From NCBI GenBank assembly GCA_038329845.1, contig JBBQNJ010000089.1, positions 1 through 18,497 on the forward strand: 18,497 bases of DNA, written 5' to 3'. The first letter of the stretch is position 1, and the number at the start of each line of letters is the position of its first letter. The notes below the pieces were generated by a model. That model ran no database searches and was not told the origin of the DNA. It saw only the letters and a program-made list of their open reading frames with translations. The translations under genes were made by a program, and so were the position numbers. Positions 7,916 to 16,227 of the stretch are shown here, in pieces. The stretch is from JBBQNJ01 sp038329845. Its GTDB lineage: Bacteria; Planctomycetota; Phycisphaerae; Tepidisphaerales; Tepidisphaeraceae.

Positions 7916-8842
7916 ATGTTGAGAACATTGCGCAGTCAAGTTCAGGGGTTTGGCCCCCGTCGCGGGGACAGCGCCCAATCCGGGCGAACGGCTTGCTGCC
8001 GTCCGTCGCTTGCCGCACGCCGCGCGGGCGATGCCGCGGGCCGCACCGGGTTTACCCTTGTGGAAGTGCTTGTCGTGATCGGGATCATCGCCCTCCTGGT
8101 GGCGATTCTGATGCCCGCGCTGGTCCGTGCCCGGCGGGCCGCCAACAGCATCGCCTGCGCCTCGAATATGCGCCAGGTCTACATGATGCTGGTGATGTAT
8201 TCCGACCTGTATCGCGGGACGCTCCCGCTGGTTACCCGGCCCAGCGGGGCGCCGGCGACTTGGCCGAATCATTGGATGGAATACCTCGAGGAGTCGCGCG
8301 TCATTCCCTCGCAAGGCAACGTCTCGATTACGCCCGAACACAACAACGCGTCGTTGGGCGCGAATGCGCGGCTGTATTGCCCGGAGTTCCGCTCGCGGAT
8401 TTCGTTCACCGGGGTGGTCTCCGACAACTACAGCTACGCGATCATTCAAGGCCAGGGGAACCTGACAGGCGGAATCCCGTTCGTGACCTTCGGCGGACGG
8501 TCGGGAGGCAACATCTCCACCGTGATCTTCAACAAGTTTCCCATCGCCAATGCCGTCCGGAAATTGGCGCTGATCGAAAACGCCAGCTATCGTTCGGGAA
8601 CCGACAACTCGTGGTACGACTCGTGGAATCAGTACATCCACGGCGGGCGGGCCAACTACTGCTGGGCCGACGGGCATGTGACCAGCGAGAATAGTCGAAT
8701 GCTGTCGATCCCCTATGGCCCGAGCAGTTCATGGAAGCCGGTTCCGGCGGTTGAAGGCAAGGGGGTTTTTCTGCGTCCGAGCAACTGGACGGATCCGGGT
8801 GACGGCTCGCCGGAAATCCGCGACCTGGCGGCAATGCAATGA
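7916..8842 (+). CDS. Type II secretion-like pseudopilin, H-X9-DG / DUF1559 family
   Basis: A 308-residue protein with a class III prepilin signal, G-FTLVEVLVVIGIIALLVA, where prepilin peptidase would cut after Gly and the Glu is at mature position 5. The hydrophobic stalk helix is followed by RARRAANSIACASNMRQ, typical of the planctomycete pseudopilin family. A globular part follows, with the H-X9-DG motif HGGRANYCWADG near the C-terminus. ATG at 7916 is chosen because GAGG lies six bases upstream (7906-7909). ATG at 7889 is possible, and ATG at 7817 would read through a hairpin. Even from 7916 the leader before the cleavage site is about 45 residues, which is long. The stop overlaps the next sulfatase start (ATGA). 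In this phylum such proteins are numerous and their function is largely unknown. Confidence 0.85.
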   Translation: MLRTLRSQVQGFGPRRGDSAQSGRTACCRPSLAARRAGDAAGRTGFTLVEVLVVIGIIALLVAILMPALVRARRAANSIACASNMRQVYMMLVMYSDLYRGTLPLVTRPSGAPATWPNHWMEYLEESRVIPSQGNVSITPEHNNASLGANARLYCPEFRSRISFTGVVSDNYSYAIIQGQGNLTGGIPFVTFGGRSGGNISTVIFNKFPIANAVRKLALIENASYRSGTDNSWYDSWNQYIHGGRANYCWADGHVTSENSRMLSIPYGPSSSWKPVPAVEGKGVFLRPSNWTDPGDGSPEIRDLAAMQ

Positions 8843-10461
8843 GCGCTGCGACCGCCCCATCCCTTGCCGGTCAATCCGGCCTCTCTCGACGACAGATGCT
8901 CCGCGCCGGCGCTGCCGGCGCGGGGGCGCTGCTTCTTGATCAACTTGCAGAAGGCAAGCCGATGCCCCCTGTACCCGATCCTCGCCCCGCGGCCGGTGCG
9001 CCGGCCGGACACGCCGCCCCGAATATCCTGTGGATTTGCACCGACCAGCAGCGCTGGGACACGCTGGGTTGCTACGGCAACTCGTGGGTCCAGACGCCCC
9101 ATCTGGATGCCCTGGCCGGGTCGGGCGTGCGGTTCGATCAGGCCTATTGCCAGTCCACCGTCTGCATGCCCAGCCGCTCGAGTTTTCTCACCGGGCGGTA
9201 TCCTCGCGTGACCGGCTGCGCCCAGAACGGGCGCGACATCGACTCGCGGGAATTGTTGCTCCCTCGGCTGCTGCGCGACCGCTCCGGGTATGTTTGCGGC
9301 TACAGCGGCAAGCTCCACATCACCCGCAAGGACGGTGAGAACGGCGTGCCGCCGTTCGACAGCGGCTACGATGAGATTCATTGGTCGCCGCACCTCTGGC
9401 CGGAATTCCCGCACGATCAGTATCGTGCCTGGCTTTCCAAACAGGGACAGGAGTTCCACCATCGTCCGGTGGGCGATCGCGGGTTGGTCCTCGAGTCGAT
9501 GCCCGAGGAATTCAGCCAGAACCGCTGGTGCGCCGACCGCGCCATCGACTTTTTGGCCCGCCGCGGTGCCGCGAACTCGCCGTGGATGTTCAGTGTGAAC
9601 TTCTTTCAGCCGCACTATCCGTTCGAGCCGACCGCCGCGGATTTGGCGCGCTATGTGCCGCGCCTGGGGGAAATCCCCGCACCTAATTTCGATCCGGGCG
9701 AGCTGGCGAACAAGCCGGGATACCAGCTTCGCCAGCATCGCAGCGGGGCGGCCTCGACGGATGTCTATGGCCGGTGGGTTTATCCGGAGATGAGCCTCGA
9801 GGAACACCGCCTGGTGCGGGCGGCGTATTGGGCGATGATCGACGGCATCGACCGCGAGGTCGGCCGGATGGTCGCCGCCTTGGACGCCACCGGGCAACGC
9901 CGGCGCACGATCGTGCTGTTCATGAGCGACCATGGCGAATTGCTCGGCGATCACGGCAATTATCTCAAGGGACCGTACCTGTACGATCCGAGCGTGCGCG
10001 TGCCGCTGATCTTCAGCGCCCCTGGCGCGATTGCCCCGGACCGAGTGAGTCCGGCCCTGGTTGAACTCGTGGACCTGACGCCCACGCTGCTTGAAGCCGC
10101 CGGGGTGAGTGACAAGGGGCTTCATCTTCAGGGCCGTTCGCTGTGGCCGATGCTTCGCGGCGAAGCGCCGCTGGAAAAGCACAAGGACGAGGTGGTCTGC
10201 GAGTTCACCTGGGTCGATGGATCGCCCAAGTTCGACGCGGGCAGCCAATTTATGCTCCGCGATCATCATCACAAGATCGTCATTTCCGATCATGAGGAAT
10301 TGGGTGAGTTGTACGACATGGCCGCCGAACCGCTGGAGCGCGAGAATCTTTGGAACGATCCCAAGCACCGCGCCCTGCGCGATGATTTGATGGTTCGCGT
10401 CGCCAAGGCGATGTGGCGCACGACCGCCGCGCCGCCGGCGGCGAGCGCCGGCTGGGGGTGA
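8839..10461 (+). CDS. Sulfatase (type I, Cys-type), probably Tat-exported
   Basis: A 540-residue sulfatase of the alkaline-phosphatase superfamily. The formylglycine motif is C109-M-P-S-R113 in CMPSRSSFLTG. Metal and active-site elements are NILWICTDQQRWDTLGCYG (D69, with Gln at the second usual Asp), SGKLH (K158, H160) and SDHGELLGDHG (D364, H365). The N-terminus has SRRQML (residues 16-21) before a short Ala/Gly-rich hydrophobic stretch, resembling a Tat signal. C109 must be oxidised to formylglycine by a maturase not encoded here. It hydrolyses sulfate esters, probably on a polysaccharide; the exact substrate cannot be read. The start overlaps the pseudopilin stop as ATGA, suggesting coupled translation. 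A protein made with Tat export would be placed with the secreted beta-helix proteins. Confidence 0.93.
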   Translation: MSAATAPSLAGQSGLSRRQMLRAGAAGAGALLLDQLAEGKPMPPVPDPRPAAGAPAGHAAPNILWICTDQQRWDTLGCYGNSWVQTPHLDALAGSGVRFDQAYCQSTVCMPSRSSFLTGRYPRVTGCAQNGRDIDSRELLLPRLLRDRSGYVCGYSGKLHITRKDGENGVPPFDSGYDEIHWSPHLWPEFPHDQYRAWLSKQGQEFHHRPVGDRGLVLESMPEEFSQNRWCADRAIDFLARRGAANSPWMFSVNFFQPHYPFEPTAADLARYVPRLGEIPAPNFDPGELANKPGYQLRQHRSGAASTDVYGRWVYPEMSLEEHRLVRAAYWAMIDGIDREVGRMVAALDATGQRRRTIVLFMSDHGELLGDHGNYLKGPYLYDPSVRVPLIFSAPGAIAPDRVSPALVELVDLTPTLLEAAGVSDKGLHLQGRSLWPMLRGEAPLEKHKDEVVCEFTWVDGSPKFDAGSQFMLRDHHHKIVISDHEELGELYDMAAEPLERENLWNDPKHRALRDDLMVRVAKAMWRTTAAPPAASAGWG

Positions 10462-10553
10462 GGGTTCTCGCCTATTGGCCGGGATCGCCGCCGCCGGGAC
10501 CGGGGCGCGACTTCGTCGTCGCAGACCGGACAGAACGAATCGAGTTGACCCAC

Positions 10554-11831
10554 ATGCACGATAGAAGTCCCGGTGACCGAACCCCTAATATCGTCGTCAT
10601 CATCTGCGACGACCTGGGCTACGGCGATCTGTCCTGTCAAGGCGGATCGACGCCGACGCCGAACATCGACCGCCTGGCCGGACAGGGCGTTCGCTTCACC
10701 GACTTCCACAGCACCGGCGCGGTTTGCAGCCCCACGCGGGCGAGCCTGATGACCGGCGTGTACCCGCAGCGCTGCGGCGTGCCGGGTGTGCTCAGCGCCG
10801 CCCAACACCGCGAAAAGGGTCTGGATCCGCAGGTCTGGCGGAGCTTGCCGAGTCTGCTGAAAGAGGCCGGTTACGCCACGGGGTTATCCGGCAAGTGGCA
10901 CCTGGGCTATCGTCCGCAGTTCAACCCGATCCGCCATGGGTTCGACATGTTCCGCGGGTATCTGGCCGGCAACGTGGACTATTTCTCCCACGTCGATCAG
11001 AGCGGGGTTTTTGACTGGTGGGACGGTTTGACGCCCCGCGACGAGCAAGGGTATGTCACGGACCTGGTGACGGATCGTGCCGTCGAGTTTATCGAATGGC
11101 ATCGCGGGGTGCCGTTTTTCCTGCAAATCGCCCACGCCGCCCCCCATTATCCCTATCAAGGGCCGACCGATCGCGCCGAACGCCAGGTCGGTGGGGAAAT
11201 CAACATCTACGGCAGGCGCCACGAAGATCCGCAAGTCTATGGCGAGATGCTTGCGGCGTTGGATCGAGCGGTGGGGCGGGTCTTGTCGCGTCTGGAGCAT
11301 CTGGGGTTGGACTCAAACACAGTGGTTTTTTTCACTTCCGACCATGGCGCTCCGCGGGGGCACGGGTCCAATGCGCCGTATCGCGGATTCAAGTCCCAAC
11401 TGTATGAAGGCGGCATTCGCGTGCCGCTTCTGGTGCGCTCATCGGGCAGGATCGCCTCGGGCGTTACCACGTCAGTGACCGCCACGACCTGCGATCTGTT
11501 CGCCACGATCCTCGAAATGGCCGGTGCCTCGCATCCCTCGTATGAGCTGGATGGCGTGAGTTTGGACCGTCATTTGTTGGCGAGCCAGCTGCTGGCGCCC
11601 AGGACCCTGTTCTGGACCTTTGAGCACCAACTCGCCGCCCGTCGTGATCGCTGGAAGCTGTTGATCCCCGACCTGCGCCAAGGCGACGCATTGTTGTTCG
11701 ATCTCGATGCCGATCCCGGCGAACAAACCGACCTCGCCGCCGAACGACCGCAGGTGGCCGCGGAGCTGCGACGCACCGCCGAGCAATGGCATCGGCAGGC
11801 CACGGCGGCGACCGAGGGCGCGACGGCGTAA
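10554..11831 (+). CDS. Sulfatase (type I, Cys-type), arylsulfatase/GalNAc-6-sulfatase-like
   Basis: A 425-residue sulfatase from ATG 10554. It has IVVIICDDLGYGDLS (D19, D20), the formylglycine motif C58-S-P-T-R62 in AVCSPTRASLMTG, SGKWHLGY (K114, H116) and TSDHGAPRGHG (D263, H264). All expected metal and catalytic positions are present. No signal peptide is visible in this form. A GTG at 10458 would overlap the previous stop as GTGA and give 457 residues, but the added 32 residues look neither like a signal peptide nor like family sequence. The enzyme may act in the cytoplasm on imported oligosaccharides, or its export route is hidden. It differs from the preceding sulfatase in motif (CSPTR against CMPSR), so the pair probably removes different sulfate groups. 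The 92 bases between the two hold no clear element. Confidence 0.9.
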   Translation: MHDRSPGDRTPNIVVIICDDLGYGDLSCQGGSTPTPNIDRLAGQGVRFTDFHSTGAVCSPTRASLMTGVYPQRCGVPGVLSAAQHREKGLDPQVWRSLPSLLKEAGYATGLSGKWHLGYRPQFNPIRHGFDMFRGYLAGNVDYFSHVDQSGVFDWWDGLTPRDEQGYVTDLVTDRAVEFIEWHRGVPFFLQIAHAAPHYPYQGPTDRAERQVGGEINIYGRRHEDPQVYGEMLAALDRAVGRVLSRLEHLGLDSNTVVFFTSDHGAPRGHGSNAPYRGFKSQLYEGGIRVPLLVRSSGRIASGVTTSVTATTCDLFATILEMAGASHPSYELDGVSLDRHLLASQLLAPRTLFWTFEHQLAARRDRWKLLIPDLRQGDALLFDLDADPGEQTDLAAERPQVAAELRRTAEQWHRQATAATEGATA

Positions 11832-11880
11832 GACGAACCCGATTCCTGGGCAATTCCCACACTTTTCAGGAAGCAAGCCG

Positions 11881-14800
11881 ATGTCCACACGAACCCAAGC
11901 TCTTGTCATGTCGATCCTGTTCGTCGCCGTTGCCTGGGCTGGCCCCGGCGCCGCCGGCACTGAGAACCACCGAGCGTTTCCGCGCGACGCCGGATACGTC
12001 AATGTGCGCGACGTCGGTGCCTGCGGGGACGGGGTGCATGATGACACCGATGCGATCCAGAAGGCCATGGATTCGGTGGCCGGTCCGAAGACCATGGGCT
12101 GGGTCTATTTTCCTAAAGGCACGTACCTGGTCTCTCGGCAACTGCGCTTCCAGCGCCCCAACGCCAATCCCAAGACCGGCGAGGTGAAGGAAATTCCGTC
12201 CGCGTTTCTGACCCTCATCGGGGAAAGCCGCGAGGAATCGATCATCCAGCTCGCCGACCGCTCGCCGATATTCGGCAAGGACAAGCTCGACCTCTACACG
12301 CTCAATCCCCGCGACCCCAAACATGCCATCGCCGTCATCCGCACCAATGCCGACCGCGGCAACAGCGCCGTGGCCATCCAGAACTACATCCGCAATCTCA
12401 CCATCGACGTGGGCGTCGGCAATCCCGGCGCCATCGGCATCATTTACACCGCCAACAACCAGGGTGCCATCAGCGATGTCACCATTCGCTCAAGCGATCC
12501 GCAAGGTGCCGGCCGCGTCGGGCTGGCGATGATGTACGTCGAGCCTGGCCCGTGCCTGATCCAACGCGTCACCATCGAAGGCTTCGATCATGGCATTCGT
12601 ACGAAGACCGAGAGCTTCAACGGCACTTTCGAGGACATCACCCTGCGCCACCAGCGCCTCGCGGGCATTTATAACGAGCAGTACCCGATGTCCATCCGCC
12701 ATCTGCACAGCGACAACAAGGTCCCGGCCATCATCAATGACAAATCCGAATCGCGTGCCAGCGCCCAACGCCTGGAAAACCTCAAGGCCCAGGGGCGCGG
12801 GCTGCCGCAGACCGAGTACGCCGGGTTTGTCACGCTGATCGATTCCGAGCTGGTTGGCGGCGATCCCGCGCAGCCGGCCATCCAGAACGAGGCGTTTCTC
12901 TTCGCCCGCAACGTCAAGGTCCAGGGCTACGGCAAGGCCATCGCTTCTCGCACCGGCGGGGAGGTCCAGGGGAACTTCATCGAGGAGTACACCTCCCATC
13001 CGCCCGTGACGCTGTTCGATTCGCCCCCGAAGTCGCTGAACCTGCCGGTGAAGGATACCCCCGACACCTTCCACACCAACGACTTTTCCCAATGGGCCAA
13101 CGTCTTGTCGTTCACTAAAGGCATCAAGCCGGTCGCGCAGCGCCCGGCGGTCGCCCAGGAGCAGCCCGATGCCAAAGAGGCGGATGCCAAAGAGGCCAAA
13201 GAGGCCGATGACGGCGACGGGCAGGGGGAAGACGACGGCAACAACGCCTTGGAGGATCACACCGCCGCGATCCAGGCGGCGTTGAACTCGGGCAAGCCCA
13301 TCGTCTATTTCCCCAAGTTGGCCAGCGGCGTGAAGTACGGCATCAGTCGCACCCTCCACGTGCCGGCGTCGGTCCGCACCATCTACGGGATGAGCAACAA
13401 GTTCGACATTCTCGACGGTGGGGATTTTGACGTGCCGTATTCGTATGTCCCGGTCTGGGTTTTCGAGGGACAGACCGATGTCCCGGTGACGATTCAGGAC
13501 TACGCCAGTTCGCGCTTCAGCTCACGGCCCATCACCCGCCACGCGGCCATGATGGTCGAACATGCCTCGAGGCGACCGCTGGTCCTCAAGTCGTTTCAAC
13601 CCAACTTCGCCTACCGCAATCGCCCGAATTGCGGGCCGCTGTTTATCGAGGATGTCGTCGGCAGCGACTTCCGTTTTCTGCATCCCCAGGAGGTCTTCGC
13701 CCGTCAGCTCGACACCGAAGGCAAGTTCGACCGCATCATCAACAACGGTGCCCGGCTGTGGATTCTCGGCTACAAAGTCGAGGGGATGCGCCACCTGATC
13801 CAAACCATGGGTGGCGGACAGACCGAAGTGCTCGGCGGCTTCATCTTCCCCGCGGCCGGCGTCCCCGGCATGGTCCCGGCGTTCAGCGTCGATGATCATT
13901 CGGCGTTCAGTGGTGGATTCAATTTCCACCGCCGGGGAATGGATATCGACAAGGACTATTACGTCGAGTTGCAAGTCACCCGCGACGGCGTTACCCGGCA
14001 ATTCACCCGGCCCATGGCGGACCGGCTTGAACAGACCTACGGGCCGGCCACCGTCATTCCGTTGATGACTGCCTACGCGACCCGCGATTACCACCCCCAG
14101 CCGCTGGCGTTGGATCGCAACGCTCCCAGCGAACCGCCCACGCATCTGCCCGATGGATGGATCGTGAGCAATATCGGCGCTGTAGACAATCTTGGCGAAG
14201 GCTCACGTGTTCACGACCGGCTGTGGATGATGTCGGGCGGAAGCCTCCGCGGTGATACCGCCGTCGATACCGCCGCCAGCATCGGCGACAAATCCGATGC
14301 CATGCAGTTCACCCATCACCCGGTTTCCGGCGATGCCGATCTGTCGGCCGTGCTGCTGCGCGGACCGGTGCTGCGCGATCGGGAGATGAGCGGACTGATG
14401 TTCCGCGCCAACCTCGATCCGAACGCGCCGATGGTCTTCGCCGGCTTCAGCAACCGTAAGCGCCCCAGCGCCCGAGGCGGGGAAAAAGATGCCAAACGAA
14501 TTGTCCTTCTGGTGCGCGATCGCGCCGGGGCCCAAGTGAGGGAAATCGCCGCCGTTCCGTTCGAGCAACTGCCGCTGTCGCTGCGCCTGAAGCGCGACGG
14601 GAACAAGGTCGTCGCCCAGTTCGGCCCCGACGGCAAGACTTGGCGCACGCTTGGGGAAGCCAATTGGCCAGCCGACGCGGACCTGCACGCCGGCCTGGCG
14701 ATCTCCAGCGGTCAGAGCGGCCCGGCCGATGCGGTGTTCGGCGATGTGCGGCTTTACGCCAGCGACAAGGAGATATACGCCCCGGAAAAATCCGGCCTTC

Positions 14801-15408
14801 CGCCGGGTTGGTATGCCGGAGATGTGCCCGGCGATCGACCGATCTATTTCGCCAAGCCCGGTGCCACCACCGTCAACGGCGACTCATTCACCCTTACCGG
14901 CTCGGGGTTCTTTCCCCAGCAGTTTGGTCGCCGCCACTTCTTCCACCTGGCGCATCAACTCATCGCCGGCGACTGCACGTTGGTCGCGCGCGTCATGCTG
15001 CCCGCCGACGCGCAAAAAGGCTCGCTCGCCGGCTTGATGATCATTGGCCAGGTCGCCGACACCTGGTGGGAACGGCCGGTCCCGCGCATCCATATGACCC
15101 CGTTGACCGCGCTTCTTGCCTCGGCCTCCAACGGCATCATCTTCAAGTACAAGAAAGGTGCCCGCACCAAGCTCGATGGCCCTAAGCCCGACGGCAAGCC
15201 CGTCAATCCAGTGTGGCTGAAGCTGGAACGGCGCGGACAGACCCTTTCGGGTTTCCGGTCCGCCGACGGGAAAACCTGGCAACCGTTCGGCGAGCAGGAG
15301 TTGAAACACCTGCCCGAGGAGGCCTTCGTCGGCCTGTTCACCACCAGCGGCGCGATCGATCAACAAGTGACCGTGACATTCGAGCAAGTGCGACTGACTC
15401 GCCCATGA
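11881..15408 (+). CDS. Large secreted tandem beta-helix protein (pectate lyase superfamily / GH55-like), paralogue of the divergent one
   Basis: An 1175-residue protein with the same architecture as the gene at 2220-5759. It has a signal peptide (ALVMSILFVAVAWAGPGAA), then a first Pectate_lyase_3-type unit near residue 40 (NVRDVGACGDGVHDDTDAIQ, then GWVYFPKGTYLVSRQL). The shared bridge phrase FHTNDFSQWANV lies near 397. An acidic Ala/Lys/Glu/Asp linker spans about 415-455, and a second unit starts near 460 (AAIQAALNSGKPIVYFPK). Two ConA-like sandwich modules follow, from about 760 and 1000. The ATG at 11881 is chosen for AGGAAG (11868-11873) seven bases upstream and because the signal peptide starts there; the open frame extends upstream into the sulfatase gene without meaning. 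Overall identity to the paralogue looks moderate, so the two likely act on different linkages or stages. Catalytic residues were not assigned. Confidence 0.85.
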   Translation: MSTRTQALVMSILFVAVAWAGPGAAGTENHRAFPRDAGYVNVRDVGACGDGVHDDTDAIQKAMDSVAGPKTMGWVYFPKGTYLVSRQLRFQRPNANPKTGEVKEIPSAFLTLIGESREESIIQLADRSPIFGKDKLDLYTLNPRDPKHAIAVIRTNADRGNSAVAIQNYIRNLTIDVGVGNPGAIGIIYTANNQGAISDVTIRSSDPQGAGRVGLAMMYVEPGPCLIQRVTIEGFDHGIRTKTESFNGTFEDITLRHQRLAGIYNEQYPMSIRHLHSDNKVPAIINDKSESRASAQRLENLKAQGRGLPQTEYAGFVTLIDSELVGGDPAQPAIQNEAFLFARNVKVQGYGKAIASRTGGEVQGNFIEEYTSHPPVTLFDSPPKSLNLPVKDTPDTFHTNDFSQWANVLSFTKGIKPVAQRPAVAQEQPDAKEADAKEAKEADDGDGQGEDDGNNALEDHTAAIQAALNSGKPIVYFPKLASGVKYGISRTLHVPASVRTIYGMSNKFDILDGGDFDVPYSYVPVWVFEGQTDVPVTIQDYASSRFSSRPITRHAAMMVEHASRRPLVLKSFQPNFAYRNRPNCGPLFIEDVVGSDFRFLHPQEVFARQLDTEGKFDRIINNGARLWILGYKVEGMRHLIQTMGGGQTEVLGGFIFPAAGVPGMVPAFSVDDHSAFSGGFNFHRRGMDIDKDYYVELQVTRDGVTRQFTRPMADRLEQTYGPATVIPLMTAYATRDYHPQPLALDRNAPSEPPTHLPDGWIVSNIGAVDNLGEGSRVHDRLWMMSGGSLRGDTAVDTAASIGDKSDAMQFTHHPVSGDADLSAVLLRGPVLRDREMSGLMFRANLDPNAPMVFAGFSNRKRPSARGGEKDAKRIVLLVRDRAGAQVREIAAVPFEQLPLSLRLKRDGNKVVAQFGPDGKTWRTLGEANWPADADLHAGLAISSGQSGPADAVFGDVRLYASDKEIYAPEKSGLPPGWYAGDVPGDRPIYFAKPGATTVNGDSFTLTGSGFFPQQFGRRHFFHLAHQLIAGDCTLVARVMLPADAQKGSLAGLMIIGQVADTWWERPVPRIHMTPLTALLASASNGIIFKYKKGARTKLDGPKPDGKPVNPVWLKLERRGQTLSGFRSADGKTWQPFGEQELKHLPEEAFVGLFTTSGAIDQQVTVTFEQVRLTRP
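13168..13206 (+). repeat. In-frame tandem repeat in the interdomain linker
   Basis: GATGCCAAAGAGGCG (13168-13182) is followed by a near-identical copy (13183-13197) and then AAAGAGGCC, encoding DAKEA-DAKEA-KEA. It forms part of the acidic, probably disordered linker between the two beta-helix units. Such repeats change length easily by slippage. Confidence 0.8.
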
Positions 15409-15419
15409 AGACGGTGCTT

Positions 15420-15431
15420 CGGCGGCCGCCG
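15420..15431. repeat. 12-bp palindrome between convergent genes
   Basis: CGGCGGCCGCCG lies in the 27-base gap between the second beta-helix gene and the minus-strand operon. It may form a short hairpin at both transcript ends, but it lacks a U-tract, and in this base composition it could be chance. Confidence 0.3.
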
Positions 15432-15435
15432 GGAA

Positions 15436-16227
15436 TCACTGGACCGTCATGGACGACGCCCGCCGTCGCACCACCAGGCGATCCACCGGCAACGTCGCCA
15501 GGTTCGTCGGCAAGCGGTCATTGCGGTAATAAATCCCCGACCCATGCCTGTGAAGAACCACCGGCAGGCTGGGGTGGCACCGACCGCCAGGCCCGCCCGG
15601 CCACGGATCGCGCGCCACCGCCACCAGCACCTCCGGCATGTGCAGCGTCGCGGTGAAACCTGGGCGCAAAGTCAGCTCCAGCCCTTGGAGGACATTGCCC
15701 ACCTCCAGTCGCGACACTCGTAGCCGCGCGAGCCACTCCAGCGTCACCGGGGCATCCAACGCGCACGTCCGCAGCAGCCGTCGCAGGTCGGGCGTCGGGG
15801 GGCGATGGCGTAAGCGCACGAGCGTTCCATCGGCGTGGGGCACGTCGCGCTCGAAGCGCGCCTGCCAGGCACCGTCGTCGAGCACCCCCAAACGCGGATC
15901 GGTCGCCTGCCGCGCCAAGAGCCGACCCACCACCGGGATCAATCTCGCATTGGCGGCGACGGCGCGCAGCATCCCCCAATCGTTGCAAACCACTTCCAGC
16001 CGTGAACCGACCGACGCCATCGCATCGGCCACCGCCAGCGCACGCTCCAAGCCGCACTGCGACACCGGCGGAGTCACCAGCGTCACCGCTGCCGCGAGGT
16101 CGAGCGCCCGGACCGCATCGTCCGGCGTCGGCAGCGCCCGCTCGTCGGCTTCATCCCCGACGTACGCGCGCTCGGTGCCGGTGGCTCCGGTGAGATCCCC
16201 CCAGTCAACCCATACGGCTCGCTCCAT
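15436..16227 (-). CDS. Uncharacterised protein paired with a U32-family protein
   Basis: A 263-residue protein of unknown function. The start at 16227 overlaps the stop of the upstream U32 gene by one base (TGATG), which marks it as its translational partner; longer open-frame starts upstream would lie inside the U32 gene. Visible features are LEVVCNDWGMLRAV (78-91) and VVGRLLARQATDPRLGV (99-115), which recall segments of the TIM-barrel half of U32-type proteins. Near the C-terminus is HRHGSGIYYRNDRLP (226-240). There are only four Cys (58, 81, 155, 217). No signal or membrane segment is visible, so it is probably cytoplasmic. By analogy with two-component U32 pairs such as UbiU/UbiV it could form a heterodimer with its neighbour, but that is a guess. 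Confidence 0.7.
   Translation of the reverse strand: MERAVWVDWGDLTGATGTERAYVGDEADERALPTPDDAVRALDLAAAVTLVTPPVSQCGLERALAVADAMASVGSRLEVVCNDWGMLRAVAANARLIPVVGRLLARQATDPRLGVLDDGAWQARFERDVPHADGTLVRLRHRPPTPDLRRLLRTCALDAPVTLEWLARLRVSRLEVGNVLQGLELTLRPGFTATLHMPEVLVAVARDPWPGGPGGRCHPSLPVVLHRHGSGIYYRNDRLPTNLATLPVDRLVVRRRASSMTVQ

Noticed and set aside
7652..8677. A 341-codon minus-strand open frame opposite the PEP-CTERM end and the pseudopilin.
   Set aside because: It crosses two recognised genes and the hairpin between them and shows no domain or ribosome site.
8713..10368. A 551-codon minus-strand open frame opposite the first sulfatase.
   Set aside because: The sulfatase frame has all family motifs; the antisense frame has no recognisable motif and covers the gene almost exactly, as a shadow would.
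12490..13359. A 289-codon minus-strand open frame opposite the second beta-helix gene.
   Set aside because: No motif, and the region encodes a conserved part of the paralogous protein on the plus strand.
15213..15656. A 147-codon open frame bridging the convergent gene ends.
   Set aside because: It overlaps the ends of two well-supported genes on both strands; its Pro/Ala/Arg-rich product is typical of a shadow frame.
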